From Glaciecola petra (GTDB lineage: Bacteria > Pseudomonadota > Gammaproteobacteria > Enterobacterales > Alteromonadaceae): a stretch of DNA of 64,000 nucleotides. Made by a program: the position numbers and the translations under genes. Numbering within the stretch: the stretch's first letter is position 1; each line of letters opens with the position of its first letter. The stretch is taken from assembly GCF_031846345.1 (NCBI RefSeq), contig NZ_JAVRHX010000001.1, positions 1,364,001 to 1,428,000 on the forward strand, in the 5' to 3' direction. Shown piece after piece: positions 15,833 through 24,877 of the stretch. The notes beneath the pieces were generated by a model that saw only the letters and a list, made by a program, of their open reading frames with translations, searched no databases and was not told where the DNA came from.

Positions 15833-16214
15833 ACTAATAATTCCCTTTAGAAAGTTAACAACTTATTATGATGACCGCATTGTAACTGCAAGATCGTTTC
15901 ATTTCACAAAGTCCTCATACTTATTGTATTTCAATACCTTACTATTTTTTCTATGGCGATTTCTACAATTTTTTGTGTATTTACCATGGATTCATAGTAA
16001 TACCGTCCTTAGTTTTCTGGGAAGTATATTAATAACAATGGCTTAGAGTGAAATGGCTAATGTATTTACGTAATTACTATGCATTCATGGTAACAACAAG
16101 GTTGAGTCTATCCTTAAGTGCAGTAAATACTGGCCTGTAGGCCGATTGCCACTTTTGTAGAATGCGGTTTACTGAACATCTTGAGTTTCTACACCATACA
16201 ATAAGGAGTCAATA
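15833..16214. other. attI/promoter region between array and intI
   Basis: This 382-bp gap has no gene. It should contain attI, the cassette promoter Pc (minus strand) and the intI promoter (plus strand). The most likely attI core is GTTAAC at 15854-15859, 21 bp before the first cassette gene. Two imperfect copies of a 20-mer (16 of 20 identical) occur at 15983-16002 and 16076-16095, sharing ATTCAT and GTAA. AAGGAG precedes the intI ATG. I see no canonical LexA box (CTGT-N8-ACAG). Confidence 0.5.
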
Positions 16215-17177
16215 ATGGCTAACTCGCCGTTTCTTGAAAGCATTCGACACGTCATGAGGACAAAACATTATTCAATACAAACTGAAAAAACATATCTATT
16301 TTGGATAAAGCGTTTCATTTTGTTTAATCAAAAAAGTCATCCTAAAGACCTTGGTGAACAAGAGGTGACACAATTTCTAACACACCTTGCCGTTAACCGA
16401 GAAGTAACGTCATCTACACAGAACTTAGCATTGTGCGCTATTGTGTTTATGTATAAGCACATCTTCAAAAGAGAATTAACACTTCTATCTGATACAGTAA
16501 GAGCAAGGGCACCCAAAAGAGTTCCAACTGTGCTATCTCACAAAGAAGCCCTATTAATCATTGAACTGATGAAGCCTCAATATCAACTGATGTTTTCATT
16601 ACTGTATGGCAGTGGTTTGCGCAAAACAGAGTTACTCAAATTACGTGTTAAAGATATCGACTTTGAGGCTAAAACAGTATTTGTGTTTAGAGGCAAAGGT
16701 GGCAAAGACCGCACCACCATGTTACCTAAAAAACTGATTGAACCATTAAAAGCTCAGATAGAGAAAGTTCGTCGCATACACCTAAAAGATATTGCAGAGG
16801 GCAGCGGAATGACTAGCTTGCCGCCAAGCCTTGCGAGAAAATACCCAAATGCTATTAAGGAGTTTAAATGGCAATATTTATTCCCATCTACAACCAGATG
16901 TGAACACCCTTATGATGGATATTATTGTCGGCATCACCTTCATAGCACGGCGCTCTCAAAGGCTTTAAAGTTAGCAGTTAGAGAGTCTTCAATCACAAAA
17001 CATGTTACTGCTCATACATTTAGGCATTCCTTTGCAACGCAATTGCTTTTGACTGGTGCGGATATTCGCACTGTGCAGGAGTTACTCGGTCATAACGATT
17101 TAAGGACTACACAAATTTATACCCATGTAATTGGACAGCATTCATCAGGGGCGATAAGCCCATTTGATATTGATTAA
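16215..17177 (+). CDS. intI: Integron integrase
   Basis: 320 residues, the length of chromosomal integron integrases. The tyrosine recombinase set is complete: Arg136 (GSGLRKTELLKLR), Lys161, His267 and Arg270 (HTFRHSFATQ), His293 (LLGHNDLRTTQ) and Tyr302 (IYTHV). The insertion that separates IntI from other recombinases is clear at about residues 190-225, with KDIAEGSG, LARKYPNA and WQYLFPS. The enzyme recombines attI and attC to take in and shuffle cassettes. It is divergent from the array, the standard layout. A good SD (AAGGAG) lies six bases before the ATG. Nothing suggests inactivation. Confidence 0.96.
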   Translation: MANSPFLESIRHVMRTKHYSIQTEKTYLFWIKRFILFNQKSHPKDLGEQEVTQFLTHLAVNREVTSSTQNLALCAIVFMYKHIFKRELTLLSDTVRARAPKRVPTVLSHKEALLIIELMKPQYQLMFSLLYGSGLRKTELLKLRVKDIDFEAKTVFVFRGKGGKDRTTMLPKKLIEPLKAQIEKVRRIHLKDIAEGSGMTSLPPSLARKYPNAIKEFKWQYLFPSTTRCEHPYDGYYCRHHLHSTALSKALKLAVRESSITKHVTAHTFRHSFATQLLLTGADIRTVQELLGHNDLRTTQIYTHVIGQHSSGAISPFDID

Positions 17178-17182
17178 GATGT

Positions 17183-17203
17183 GCAGACGACCGTCTGCTT
17201 TAT
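17183..17203 (+). terminator. Possible terminator after intI
   Basis: GCAGAC (17183-17188), a 4-nt loop, GTCTGC (17193-17198), then TTTATT. The short U-tract makes it weak. Confidence 0.4.
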
Positions 17204-17246
17204 TAATATCGAGTATTGATAGCGATAGTTCTTATCTGTAAAGGCC

Positions 17247-17340
17247 TTAACTAACGGAGTGTATTTTTGTTTCCAACCAATCAATAAAAGCAATTAACTT
17301 GTTGGCTTCCAATGACCGCTTGTGATAGTGAATTGCTAGT
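17247..17340 (-). pseudogene. LysR-type regulator tail remnant
   Basis: Translated on the minus strand, the last 30 or so codons before a stop read KRSLEANKLIAFIDWLETK, the usual end of a LysR substrate-binding domain (Leu-x-x-Lys-x-x-Ala-Phe-Ile-Asp-Trp-Leu). A stop codon lies just before it in frame and no helix-turn-helix follows upstream, so only the 3' end of a former gene is left. It sits at the intI edge, where an insertion or deletion may have removed the rest. The match is short, so confidence is moderate. Confidence 0.45.
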
Positions 17341-17407
17341 CAAATAATTCAGTCAAAATGGTTTGTCTAAAAATAGCAGATCGAGTTGAGACGCATTCAT
17401 TTTACCT

Positions 17408-18241
17408 TTAGTGTTCATTAAATTCTGACAGGTTTTGTTTATACGCTCTGGTTACTTTTACTTCATCACCCGAGCTTAAAACCGCAAGGTATTCTCCATT
17501 TGAGTTTGGCACTAGTTTTTGTACCTTGGCTAAATTTACTATAGCCGAGCGGCTTACTCTAACAAACAAATCTTGCGACAATTCTTGTTCAAACTGTTTT
17601 AAGGTTTTACGAATAATATGGGTACCATCATGTGTATGCACACACATATAATCGCCTGCAGCTTCAATATACATAATGCTATCAATTTGCACGCGTACCC
17701 ATTCATTTCCGCTTTTTAAAGATATTGTATGCTGTAATACATGCATACCCTCAAATTTAGACGCTTCTAAACGCTGCATAAAACTCAACAAACTCTCACC
17801 AGTTTTACGACTTATTAATTTGTCTAAGTGGCCATGCAAATTAAGTGTATTCTCTTCGCCAATTACTTTTTGTAGCTTGTTTAAACAACTGTCGACGCGT
17901 TCTTCTGCATAGGGTTTTAACAAATAATCGAACGCTTCAAATTCAAAGGCTTCCAAAGCATAGTCTTTAAAAGCGGTAACAAACACGATTTTAGGTGCTT
18001 GATTGGCATCTTGGGTGCTTCTCTTGTGAATAATTGATGCTAATTCAATGCCATTTAGCTTCGGCATTTCTATATCAACAAACATCACATCGGGATGATA
18101 CGTTTTAATCGCCTCTAACCCTTCATGCCCATCTGCACATTCGCACACTATTTCAAATTGCTCATGCCTAGCAATATGAAAAATAAGCCCTTGCCTTGCT
18201 AATGGTTCATCATCAACGATGACGGTTTTTATTCTCTTCAC
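17408..18241 (-). CDS. LytTR-family response regulator
   Basis: 277 residues with a GTG start overlapping the kinase stop (GTGA). The receiver (about residues 1-120) shows VIVDDEPLAR, the phospho-acceptor Asp in MFVDIEMPKLNG and the Lys in LLKPYAEE. A linker of about 60 residues leads to a LytTR DNA-binding domain (about residues 165-275) with IMYIEAAGDYMCVHT and FVRVSRSAIVNL. It is the cognate partner of the LytS-like kinase immediately upstream. Confidence 0.93.
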   Translation of the reverse strand: MKRIKTVIVDDEPLARQGLIFHIARHEQFEIVCECADGHEGLEAIKTYHPDVMFVDIEMPKLNGIELASIIHKRSTQDANQAPKIVFVTAFKDYALEAFEFEAFDYLLKPYAEERVDSCLNKLQKVIGEENTLNLHGHLDKLISRKTGESLLSFMQRLEASKFEGMHVLQHTISLKSGNEWVRVQIDSIMYIEAAGDYMCVHTHDGTHIIRKTLKQFEQELSQDLFVRVSRSAIVNLAKVQKLVPNSNGEYLAVLSSGDEVKVTRAYKQNLSEFNEH

Positions 18242-19464
18242 GCATTCTTCTCAAGGGGTATTTTAATTAGCACGGAAAGACCGCCCAAATCATTTTTATC
18301 CATCGAAAATGTAAATTCTTTAGGGTAAAGCACCATTAGTCTCTCTCTAATATTTCTTAAACCAACACCTTCATTTTTAGTGTTTTGCTTTGCGTTAAAG
18401 TGATCCAGAACCAGGTTTGCATCAGGGCCATTATCGGCAACTTCTAAACATAACCATCGTCCCTCAGAACTTGCTTTAATCGCAATTTGACCATTTGTCG
18501 CCATTTTGGCAATAGCATACTTGATACAGTTTTCGACCAAAGGTTGCAACAATAAACTAGGGACTAAATAGTTTTCAGTTTCATGTTCCACATCAAATTG
18601 GATATTAAGGCGCTCATCAAAGCGTGTTTTTTCAATTTCCAAATAAAGCATAAGGGCTTTCAATTCATCATAAAGTGCAATCTTTTTTTCTGGGTCATTG
18701 TCGAGACTAAAGCGTAAAAAAGTCGAAAGCCTAACTAACATTCCATTCGCTTTTTCTTTGTTCCCCATTAAAACCAAGGTAGAAATTGCATTTAAGGTAT
18801 TAAACAAAAAATGCGGGTTAATTTGGTATCTAAGCATCTTAATTTGAGCGCTGTGAGATAACCTCACTGCTGCGAGGTGCATTTCTTTTTCACTGACTAA
18901 TCTAAAATAAAAGCTAATACTAAAATACAGAGTACTCCAAGCTAATATCATGGCTAAACTGTATACAAGGGAATTAAAGTATTCAAACACTGTTTTTCTA
19001 TTCGGTTTTGACTCGCTAGGACAAGCATCGCTTTCCTTTAGTTGTTTGTTGGAATTAAACTCGCTCGCTTCATTTTGATTATTTTTATCTTGTGCATTGC
19101 CTTTTTTGGTTGCCATGGCGTAATCAGATTCGTTAAATTTCCACATCGCCATATTTTTTGCTGGCGTCCAAATCAAAGAGGCTACCACACAAGAAATAAT
19201 CACCACCATCAATATCTTAGTTGGATGTAATTGCCAACATCGCTGATAAATGTAACGCAAGGGTATAGTAATAACAGCTGCCATAAATGCGCTGGCAAAC
19301 AAAGGAATGGCGATATGTAAACTAGACCCTTTCATCTCGGGGACAAGAAGTGTGTTTTCAGTAATAAATAACACCCAATACACAAACCAACCCACACTAT
19401 GTAAAAGCCAAAAGGAGGGTTTACGAAAACGTGTTTCTTTTATGTTTCTTTCTTGTTTGACCAC
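18238..19464 (-). CDS. LytS/YehU-type sensor histidine kinase
   Basis: 408 residues; GTG start with AAGG seven bases upstream. Four membrane helices fall at about 15-35, 45-65, 80-100 and 165-190, with a polar Asn/Lys-rich loop of about 60 residues between the third and fourth. The His_kinase motif QINPHFLFNTLNAIS holds the phospho-acceptor His near residue 217, and an HATPase_c domain follows (VENCIKYAIAK, DNGPDANL, GVGLRNIRERL). The signal is unknown; there is no 5TM-Lyt or GAF domain. It is coupled to the response regulator gene by a 4-bp overlap. Confidence 0.92.
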   Translation of the reverse strand: MVKQERNIKETRFRKPSFWLLHSVGWFVYWVLFITENTLLVPEMKGSSLHIAIPLFASAFMAAVITIPLRYIYQRCWQLHPTKILMVVIISCVVASLIWTPAKNMAMWKFNESDYAMATKKGNAQDKNNQNEASEFNSNKQLKESDACPSESKPNRKTVFEYFNSLVYSLAMILAWSTLYFSISFYFRLVSEKEMHLAAVRLSHSAQIKMLRYQINPHFLFNTLNAISTLVLMGNKEKANGMLVRLSTFLRFSLDNDPEKKIALYDELKALMLYLEIEKTRFDERLNIQFDVEHETENYLVPSLLLQPLVENCIKYAIAKMATNGQIAIKASSEGRWLCLEVADNGPDANLVLDHFNAKQNTKNEGVGLRNIRERLMVLYPKEFTFSMDKNDLGGLSVLIKIPLEKNA

Positions 19465-19537
19465 TTGTTTACCTTATTGCCAAAAGGCTGATTGATATCA
19501 ACACTTAACTGTCCGTTAAAAACATCAACGATGCATG

Positions 19538-20245
19538 TTAGTTTAAGCCTAGCATTTCGAATAATTTGGGTTTATGTGTGCCACTTATTTTTACTTCGTC
19601 ACCGTTAACTAATTGCAATAAAGTATAACGCCCTAATTCACTTGATAACGACGCTACGCTATTAATATTCACCAAGGCACTACGATGCACCCTAATAAAT
19701 GTTTGCTTGTCTAACTTCGATTCTAAGTTATTAATTGATTCTCTATGCAAAAACATTTTTTCTTTGCAATGAAGCTCTACATAATTTGCTGAGCCTTTAA
19801 TCCAAATGACATCATCGACATTAACAAAATGCACCTCACCAATCGATTTAACAGCAAGCTTTGATGGTGAAGTATGATTCGAAGGTTTAAGGCGTTTTTC
19901 CGTCTTAATAAGAACATCTTGAAAACGTTCTCTCGAAAATGGCTTGAGTAAATAATCGATTGCATTCAGTTCAAATGCTTTAATTGCGTATTCTGAATAT
20001 GCAGTCGTGAATATCCAATGGCTGTTAATGCTTTTCATTAAATTATCAACTAACTGAATGCCGCTTCCTCCGATAATGTTGATATCTATAAAACATAGGT
20101 CGGGTTGTTCAGCAATAATTAGATCTTCTGCTTCTTTAAATTCTCTAGCTTCACCTAGCAAAGTCCATTTAGGGAAGCTTTTCATATACTCTCTAACCTT
20201 AGCACGGGCTAGCTTTTCATCGTCAACTATAATGTAACTGAACAT
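19538..20245 (-). CDS. Second LytTR-family response regulator
   Basis: 235 residues from the ATG at 20245, which opens the standard receiver start MFSYIIVDDEKLARAKV; the frame runs 24 codons further up without family likeness. Phospho-acceptor Asp in CFIDINIIGGSG, Lys in LLKPFSRE, LytTR domain from about residue 135 (VIWIKGSANYVELH, FIRVHRSALVNI). It lies 73 bp upstream of the kinase gene on the same strand. Either it shares the kinase at 18238 with the other regulator or its kinase is elsewhere. Confidence 0.92.
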   Translation of the reverse strand: MFSYIIVDDEKLARAKVREYMKSFPKWTLLGEAREFKEAEDLIIAEQPDLCFIDINIIGGSGIQLVDNLMKSINSHWIFTTAYSEYAIKAFELNAIDYLLKPFSRERFQDVLIKTEKRLKPSNHTSPSKLAVKSIGEVHFVNVDDVIWIKGSANYVELHCKEKMFLHRESINNLESKLDKQTFIRVHRSALVNINSVASLSSELGRYTLLQLVNGDEVKISGTHKPKLFEMLGLN

Positions 20246-20423
20246 AATGGCTCTCACTTTTATTTCACAGTGATATACGGTGAAATAAAAGTAACAAGTG
20301 CTTATAAAAGAATACATTGAAATGCGACGAATAACGGTAAGGTGCGATAAACACCTTTCGGTATGCCATTTTCACCTTGTAGCAGTAACCACAGCGATTA
20401 AACTGTGGCTAAATTGGATATGT

Positions 20424-21266
20424 TTATTTTTGCAGGCTAATTGCATCTTCCTTGATAGAGTCAATCTCGTCTATCAGTCTTTTTAGTTGTTTTTTATTTG
20501 CCATGTCGTATAAACCCATCATGTATTCACTGGCCGCGAGTAAGTTTCTATCGGTAGCTTCATCAAATACTTCGCCCCTATATTGCTCAGGATTAACAAT
20601 GAGTTCTAACAATGCCGCATCAAAATTTTCATCTCGTGCAGACATAGCAAAGGTTTCCCGTAGGGCTTGCTGATAGCGACGTTTATAATCCAACCAGAGC
20701 ACTCCTGTAGATTCAAAACGTTCACGAAAACCAGAAATGAAGAGTTTTTGTTCATCGCTCAAGCGCCCCATCCAACGTCTAATATTTTTTTGGTTTCGTT
20801 TTACCCAATTTCGGTCTCGTTTATCTTTAGAGAGTTCCTTATTCTCTGCCATTTCCTCCTCGTCTTCTTGGTTTTCTTCTTCCAATGCGGCTAGTAAATA
20901 AACCACTTGTTCTTCGCTTAAGGTGCGACCAAGCGCAACTAAATCTTCTGCGATGTATTCTCTGGCCCTAACCCAATGAGCACGCGCATTGTCTCGGTGA
21001 AAAGCGATGCGTTCAAGGTTAATATTTTGCTGTTCAATATCTTCAATTATTTGATTCAACTGCGCGGCATATTTAGGCAACTCCTCAGCTTTATGCCACT
21101 CTATCCACTCAGCAAAATAGCGATCAAATTGGTCTTCTTGCGCATCGTTCAATTCGATATAGTCATCCATGTACCAGTAAATCAACCAGCTTGCATTGTT
21201 GTATGCAAACTTTGTTGAACAACCACCTAACAAAAGCATACAAGTCAGCAGAATAATTTTTTTCAT
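20424..21266 (-). CDS. DUF6279 family lipoprotein
   Basis: 280 residues. The signal peptide ends in lipobox LGGC (Cys16), so it is a lipoprotein. The mature part is nearly all helical and strongly acidic, with the family start FAYNNASWLIYWYMDDYIELN, repeated DAQ/SDEQ-type turns (LNDAQEDQFD, LSEEQVVYLL, LSDEQKLFIS) and a very acidic EEENQEDEEEM tract near residue 150. The function of DUF6279 is unknown. It is divergent from pfkA. Confidence 0.85.
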   Translation of the reverse strand: MKKIILLTCMLLLGGCSTKFAYNNASWLIYWYMDDYIELNDAQEDQFDRYFAEWIEWHKAEELPKYAAQLNQIIEDIEQQNINLERIAFHRDNARAHWVRAREYIAEDLVALGRTLSEEQVVYLLAALEEENQEDEEEMAENKELSKDKRDRNWVKRNQKNIRRWMGRLSDEQKLFISGFRERFESTGVLWLDYKRRYQQALRETFAMSARDENFDAALLELIVNPEQYRGEVFDEATDRNLLAASEYMMGLYDMANKKQLKRLIDEIDSIKEDAISLQK

Positions 21267-21333
21267 GCAATTGTTTTCCTTTAAATTTTATTTGTTATGC
21301 TAGATACGACAAAATATACAAGAAAGGTTTCAA

Positions 21334-22329
21334 ATGACAATAAAGAAAATTGCAATAATTACCTCGGGCGGCGATGCACCCGGCATGAATGCTTGTATTA
21401 GATCAATTTGTTTAAGTTGCGAAAGTGAAGGTATAGAGGTTGTTGGGTATCGTTCTGGCTATATAGGCTTACTAAAAAAAGAATCTATACCTTTACACAC
21501 TTCACTTGTGCAAAATTTGCTACAAAGGGGCGGCACAATTCTGCACAGTGCTCGCTGCGAAAAGTTTAGAAAAGACCAATATGTTAAACAAGCAGCCAAA
21601 AATTTAGATGATGAAGAGATAGATGGTCTTATTGTTATAGGTGGAAATGGTTCATTCAAGGGAGCCCAAAAACTGCAGTATTATTGGGATAAGCCGGTTA
21701 TTGGTGTACCTGGAACCATTGACAATGATATCGCTGGTACTGACTACACAATTGGCTACCACACTGCTATTCAAACAGCGGTAGAATCGTTGGATAAAGT
21801 GAGAGACACCGCTGAAGCATTTGAACGGATATTCTTAGTTGATGTAATGGGTCGAGAAGCTGGTTTTATTGCATTAAATTCGGCTATTTCAAGTGGAGCA
21901 GATCATGTGGTTTTACCAGAAACTTTTACTAGCGCTGCTGAAGAAGTAATGAAAATACTTGATAAATTATCTAAACGACGACTGCATCACAAGAACTCTA
22001 GTCATATAATAGTCGTCACAGAAAACATTTGGCCGGGAGGTCTCAACATCCTACAACAGTCACTTGAAAAAGAAACTGGTGTAGACGTAAGAATTCTTAC
22101 GCTAGGGCACGTACAACGTGGTGGTTCCCCCGTATGGCAAGACCGATTATTGGCAACAAAACTTGGAACACACGCAGTGCATGAAATGATCAAGGGCAAA
22201 AAAGGTGTAATGGCTGGGATAAAAGCGGCTATCCCCGTTTCTATCGCATTTGACCAGATTGATAGCGAATCTAAAAAGCTGAACCCATTTTCTATGCAGA
22301 TGCTAGAGTCGTTAATGTTGTTGGGATAA
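21334..22329 (+). CDS. pfkA: 6-phosphofructokinase (PfkA family)
   Basis: 331 residues. It phosphorylates fructose 6-phosphate to the 1,6-bisphosphate. TSGGDAPGMNA opens the ATP site; PGTIDNDIAGTDYTIG carries the catalytic Asp pair, MGREAGFIA and HVQRGGSP bind sugar phosphate. The Gly after the Mg loop and in PGTIDND favours ATP rather than PPi. Asn105 in IGGNGSFKG replaces the Asp that E. coli PfkA has at the Mg-binding position (Asp103). AAAGG lies six bases before the ATG. Many relatives rely on Entner-Doudoroff, so a PfkA is of interest here. Confidence 0.9.
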   Translation: MTIKKIAIITSGGDAPGMNACIRSICLSCESEGIEVVGYRSGYIGLLKKESIPLHTSLVQNLLQRGGTILHSARCEKFRKDQYVKQAAKNLDDEEIDGLIVIGGNGSFKGAQKLQYYWDKPVIGVPGTIDNDIAGTDYTIGYHTAIQTAVESLDKVRDTAEAFERIFLVDVMGREAGFIALNSAISSGADHVVLPETFTSAAEEVMKILDKLSKRRLHHKNSSHIIVVTENIWPGGLNILQQSLEKETGVDVRILTLGHVQRGGSPVWQDRLLATKLGTHAVHEMIKGKKGVMAGIKAAIPVSIAFDQIDSESKKLNPFSMQMLESLMLLG

Positions 22330-22347
22330 CTTATATTAGCGGAATAT

Positions 22348-22374
22348 GGGCTTAGAAACAGATTGCCTAAGCCC
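22348..22374. terminator. Hairpin between pfkA and the DUF962 gene
   Basis: GGGCTTAG (22348-22355) and CTAAGCCC (22367-22374) form a perfect 8-bp stem with an 11-nt loop between convergent genes. No T-run follows on either strand, so termination is uncertain. Confidence 0.3.
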
Positions 22375-22407
22375 AATCGTTTGACTCAATGTAATTATGC
22401 CTTGCTT

Positions 22408-22887
22408 TTAGTAGTTAATGTTTAGCCTTTTTAACCAATGTACCCACCACCATGCTGGGCCTACTAACAAGTAACGTAAGTCTTCAAAAAACGATGGTTT
22501 TTTCCCTTCTATTTTATGCCCTACAAATTGAAGAATCCACATCAGCACAAATAAGGCCAGCGCAAATTGCCATACAGTAATGCCATTTTCGACAAGCAAT
22601 TGAGCATTTGCTAAAAAGTTGATGGCACCGAATGACAATATCGTGAGTATAGTCATTGCAGCGCCTATAGGACCTGATAGTTTGAAGTAATACCATAAAG
22701 TGGGAATAGCCGCTATATGTGCCCATGTAATATTGTATTTAGCAATAAATTCAGGGACCGGAATCGACCAAATTAATGCGATTGTCACAAAATATATACT
22801 TGGCACTGCAATAGCATGAATAAGGATATTAGTTTTGTTTTGGTGGCTTTCACCATAATGGTTAATTAATTTTTCTATTTCGCGCAT
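22408..22887 (-). CDS. DUF962/Mpo1-like membrane protein
   Basis: 159 residues with four membrane helices. The family motifs are present: an N-terminal Tyr-x-x-x-His followed by N-x-x-x-H (YGESHQNKTNILIHAIAVP) and the C-terminal GHKIEGKKPSFFEDLRYLL. Yeast Mpo1 of this family is an Fe-dependent dioxygenase acting on 2-hydroxy fatty acids; the bacterial role is not known to me. It converges with pfkA. Confidence 0.88.
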   Translation of the reverse strand: MREIEKLINHYGESHQNKTNILIHAIAVPSIYFVTIALIWSIPVPEFIAKYNITWAHIAAIPTLWYYFKLSGPIGAAMTILTILSFGAINFLANAQLLVENGITVWQFALALFVLMWILQFVGHKIEGKKPSFFEDLRYLLVGPAWWWVHWLKRLNINY

Positions 22888-23036
22888 ATGCTAACTCTTT
22901 TATTATCATTTTTATCTTTTGTTAAGTTTACAACCGCCTTTACACTTCTACAAGTTAGTTTATGAACTAGCCTGTAAATATCTAGTTGGCATGCTATATT
23001 GAGAACCATTGATACTTTTACAGCTAAATAATTGAT

Positions 23037-24863
23037 ATGCCTGCACAAACCATTCAGTACACCGTCAGCGTCATTAGCCCTCACGAACATTTATTCAAGG
23101 TGAAATTAAGCGCTTCTATTGCGCCTACTACAAAAACGCAGTTGACCTTACCCGCTTGGATCCCCGGCAGTTATATGATTCGTGATTTCTCACGTAATTT
23201 AATTGAGTTAAATTGCCTTACAAAAACACTTTGCTTATCACAAACAGACAAACAAACTTGGTCGCTTGAGCATGTGCGGGGCGAGGTGTTTCACAATGTA
23301 GAATTAGAATATGAAATTTATGCTTATGACTTATCAGTCAGAAGTGCTTACATTGACGACGAGTATGCCTTTTTTAATGGCACTAGCTTATTCTTAAGTA
23401 TTGAAGGAACAGAAAACGCAGAACACATTTTGTACGTCGATTGCAAAAGCATGGGAAAATCGGCGGATGTTGCGACCGCTATGACACCAGTAGTAAATGA
23501 CTCAAAAAATACAGATAACGTTGCGCAATATACCAGTACCAACTACTTAGAATTTATTGACCACCCTGTCATATTTGGTTTATTTACTAAACATAGCTTC
23601 AGTTATAAAGGATGCGAGTTCCACTTGGTGTTCACTGGTCAAAATAACCTTGACTTACATCGACTGCAAAAAGATTTAGAGCCAATTATATCTCATCATC
23701 TCGCCTTGTTTGGCGAAATTCCGTGCAAAGAATACTGGTTTATGACCCTAGTATGTGACAAAGGATTTGGCGGTTTAGAGCATTTAAATAGCACGGTATT
23801 GCAGTACAGTCGTTTTGATTTACCACTTTTTAATGCCGCTACCGCTAATGATTTTCGCACAGATGGCAATAATGAAATGGAAAAAGAATATCAAACATTT
23901 TTGAGTTTGTGCAGTCACGAGTTATTCCACACGTGGCATGTAAAACGTATTAAACCAGAGGTGATGCAACAGCCAAATTTATCAGTTGAAACTTACACGC
24001 CACAATTATGGATTTACGAAGGTTTTACATCTTTATATGATGATTTAAGCTTAGCCCGCGCAAAAGTTATTTCGCCAAAAAAATACTTAGAAATATTAAA
24101 TCAAGTCATTTCACGCTTACTTAACAACCCAGGTCGCTTTAAACAAAGTGTCGCACAATCTAGTTTTGAAGCTTGGAATAAATTTTACAAACAGGATGCT
24201 GGCTCAAACAATCATATTGTTAGCTATTACAACAAAGGCACAATTGTAGCTCTCTGCTTAGATATTTTATTGCGCCAGCATTCACAAGAAGCCGTTTCAC
24301 TCGACACTATTATGCTCGATTTATGGCAGGACTATGGGAAAGTAAATAAAGGCACGCCTGACAATGTCATACAGCAAATATGCAAAGAAAAATATAACAT
24401 TGATTTGGATAGTTTCATCCATATGGCAACCCAAACAACATTAGATCTTCCCCTTCCCTCTTTACTACAACATATTGGTATTCAATTGAATACAAGACCA
24501 AAGCAAAACATGCAGGATACTGGCGGTGAACTTAAGATTCATTACAATGTTGATATAGGCGCAAACTTAGCCATGAATAATCAACAATTGAGCGTTATTT
24601 CTGTGCAACAGGGACGAGCTGCTGCTCTTGCTGGTATGCATATTGATGATGTTATAATTGCGGTCAATGGTTGGCAGTGCAATGAGAAACGCTTTTATCA
24701 AATATTGCAACAGCAGGCAAAAGGTGAATCAGTGCCAATACATGTCATGCGCGATGGGCGCCTAAAACAATTACATTTTGAGCTTAGCCCCGCTATTGAT
24801 GATATCTGTGTGTTAGAAATTGCAGATAAAGCTAAATTTGAAAATTGGTTGGGTCTAAACTAA
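23037..24863 (+). CDS. M61 family metallopeptidase with PDZ domain
   Basis: 608 residues. An N-terminal beta domain with TLPAWIPGSYMIRDFSRN (near residue 39) precedes the gluzincin catalytic domain: HELFHTWHVKR (zinc-binding HExxH near residue 298) and the downstream Glu in WIYEGFTSLYDD. A PDZ domain covers about residues 510-590 (VQQGRAAALAGMHIDDVIIAV). The family type is glycyl aminopeptidase. No signal peptide is visible, so it is probably cytoplasmic. It converges with the M23 gene with 14 bp between the stops. Confidence 0.93.
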   Translation: MPAQTIQYTVSVISPHEHLFKVKLSASIAPTTKTQLTLPAWIPGSYMIRDFSRNLIELNCLTKTLCLSQTDKQTWSLEHVRGEVFHNVELEYEIYAYDLSVRSAYIDDEYAFFNGTSLFLSIEGTENAEHILYVDCKSMGKSADVATAMTPVVNDSKNTDNVAQYTSTNYLEFIDHPVIFGLFTKHSFSYKGCEFHLVFTGQNNLDLHRLQKDLEPIISHHLALFGEIPCKEYWFMTLVCDKGFGGLEHLNSTVLQYSRFDLPLFNAATANDFRTDGNNEMEKEYQTFLSLCSHELFHTWHVKRIKPEVMQQPNLSVETYTPQLWIYEGFTSLYDDLSLARAKVISPKKYLEILNQVISRLLNNPGRFKQSVAQSSFEAWNKFYKQDAGSNNHIVSYYNKGTIVALCLDILLRQHSQEAVSLDTIMLDLWQDYGKVNKGTPDNVIQQICKEKYNIDLDSFIHMATQTTLDLPLPSLLQHIGIQLNTRPKQNMQDTGGELKIHYNVDIGANLAMNNQQLSVISVQQGRAAALAGMHIDDVIIAVNGWQCNEKRFYQILQQQAKGESVPIHVMRDGRLKQLHFELSPAIDDICVLEIADKAKFENWLGLN

Positions 24864-24877
24864 GGTCTTAGCTGGTA

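Noticed and set aside
16100..16214. Search for a LexA box in the intI promoter
   Set aside because: CTGGCCTGTAGGCC is GC-rich and does not fit CTGT-N8-ACAG.
13205..16214. attC hairpins read as CRISPR repeats
   Set aside because: The repeats differ in length and sequence, enclose genes, and lie beside an integron integrase; no regular spacers or cas genes.
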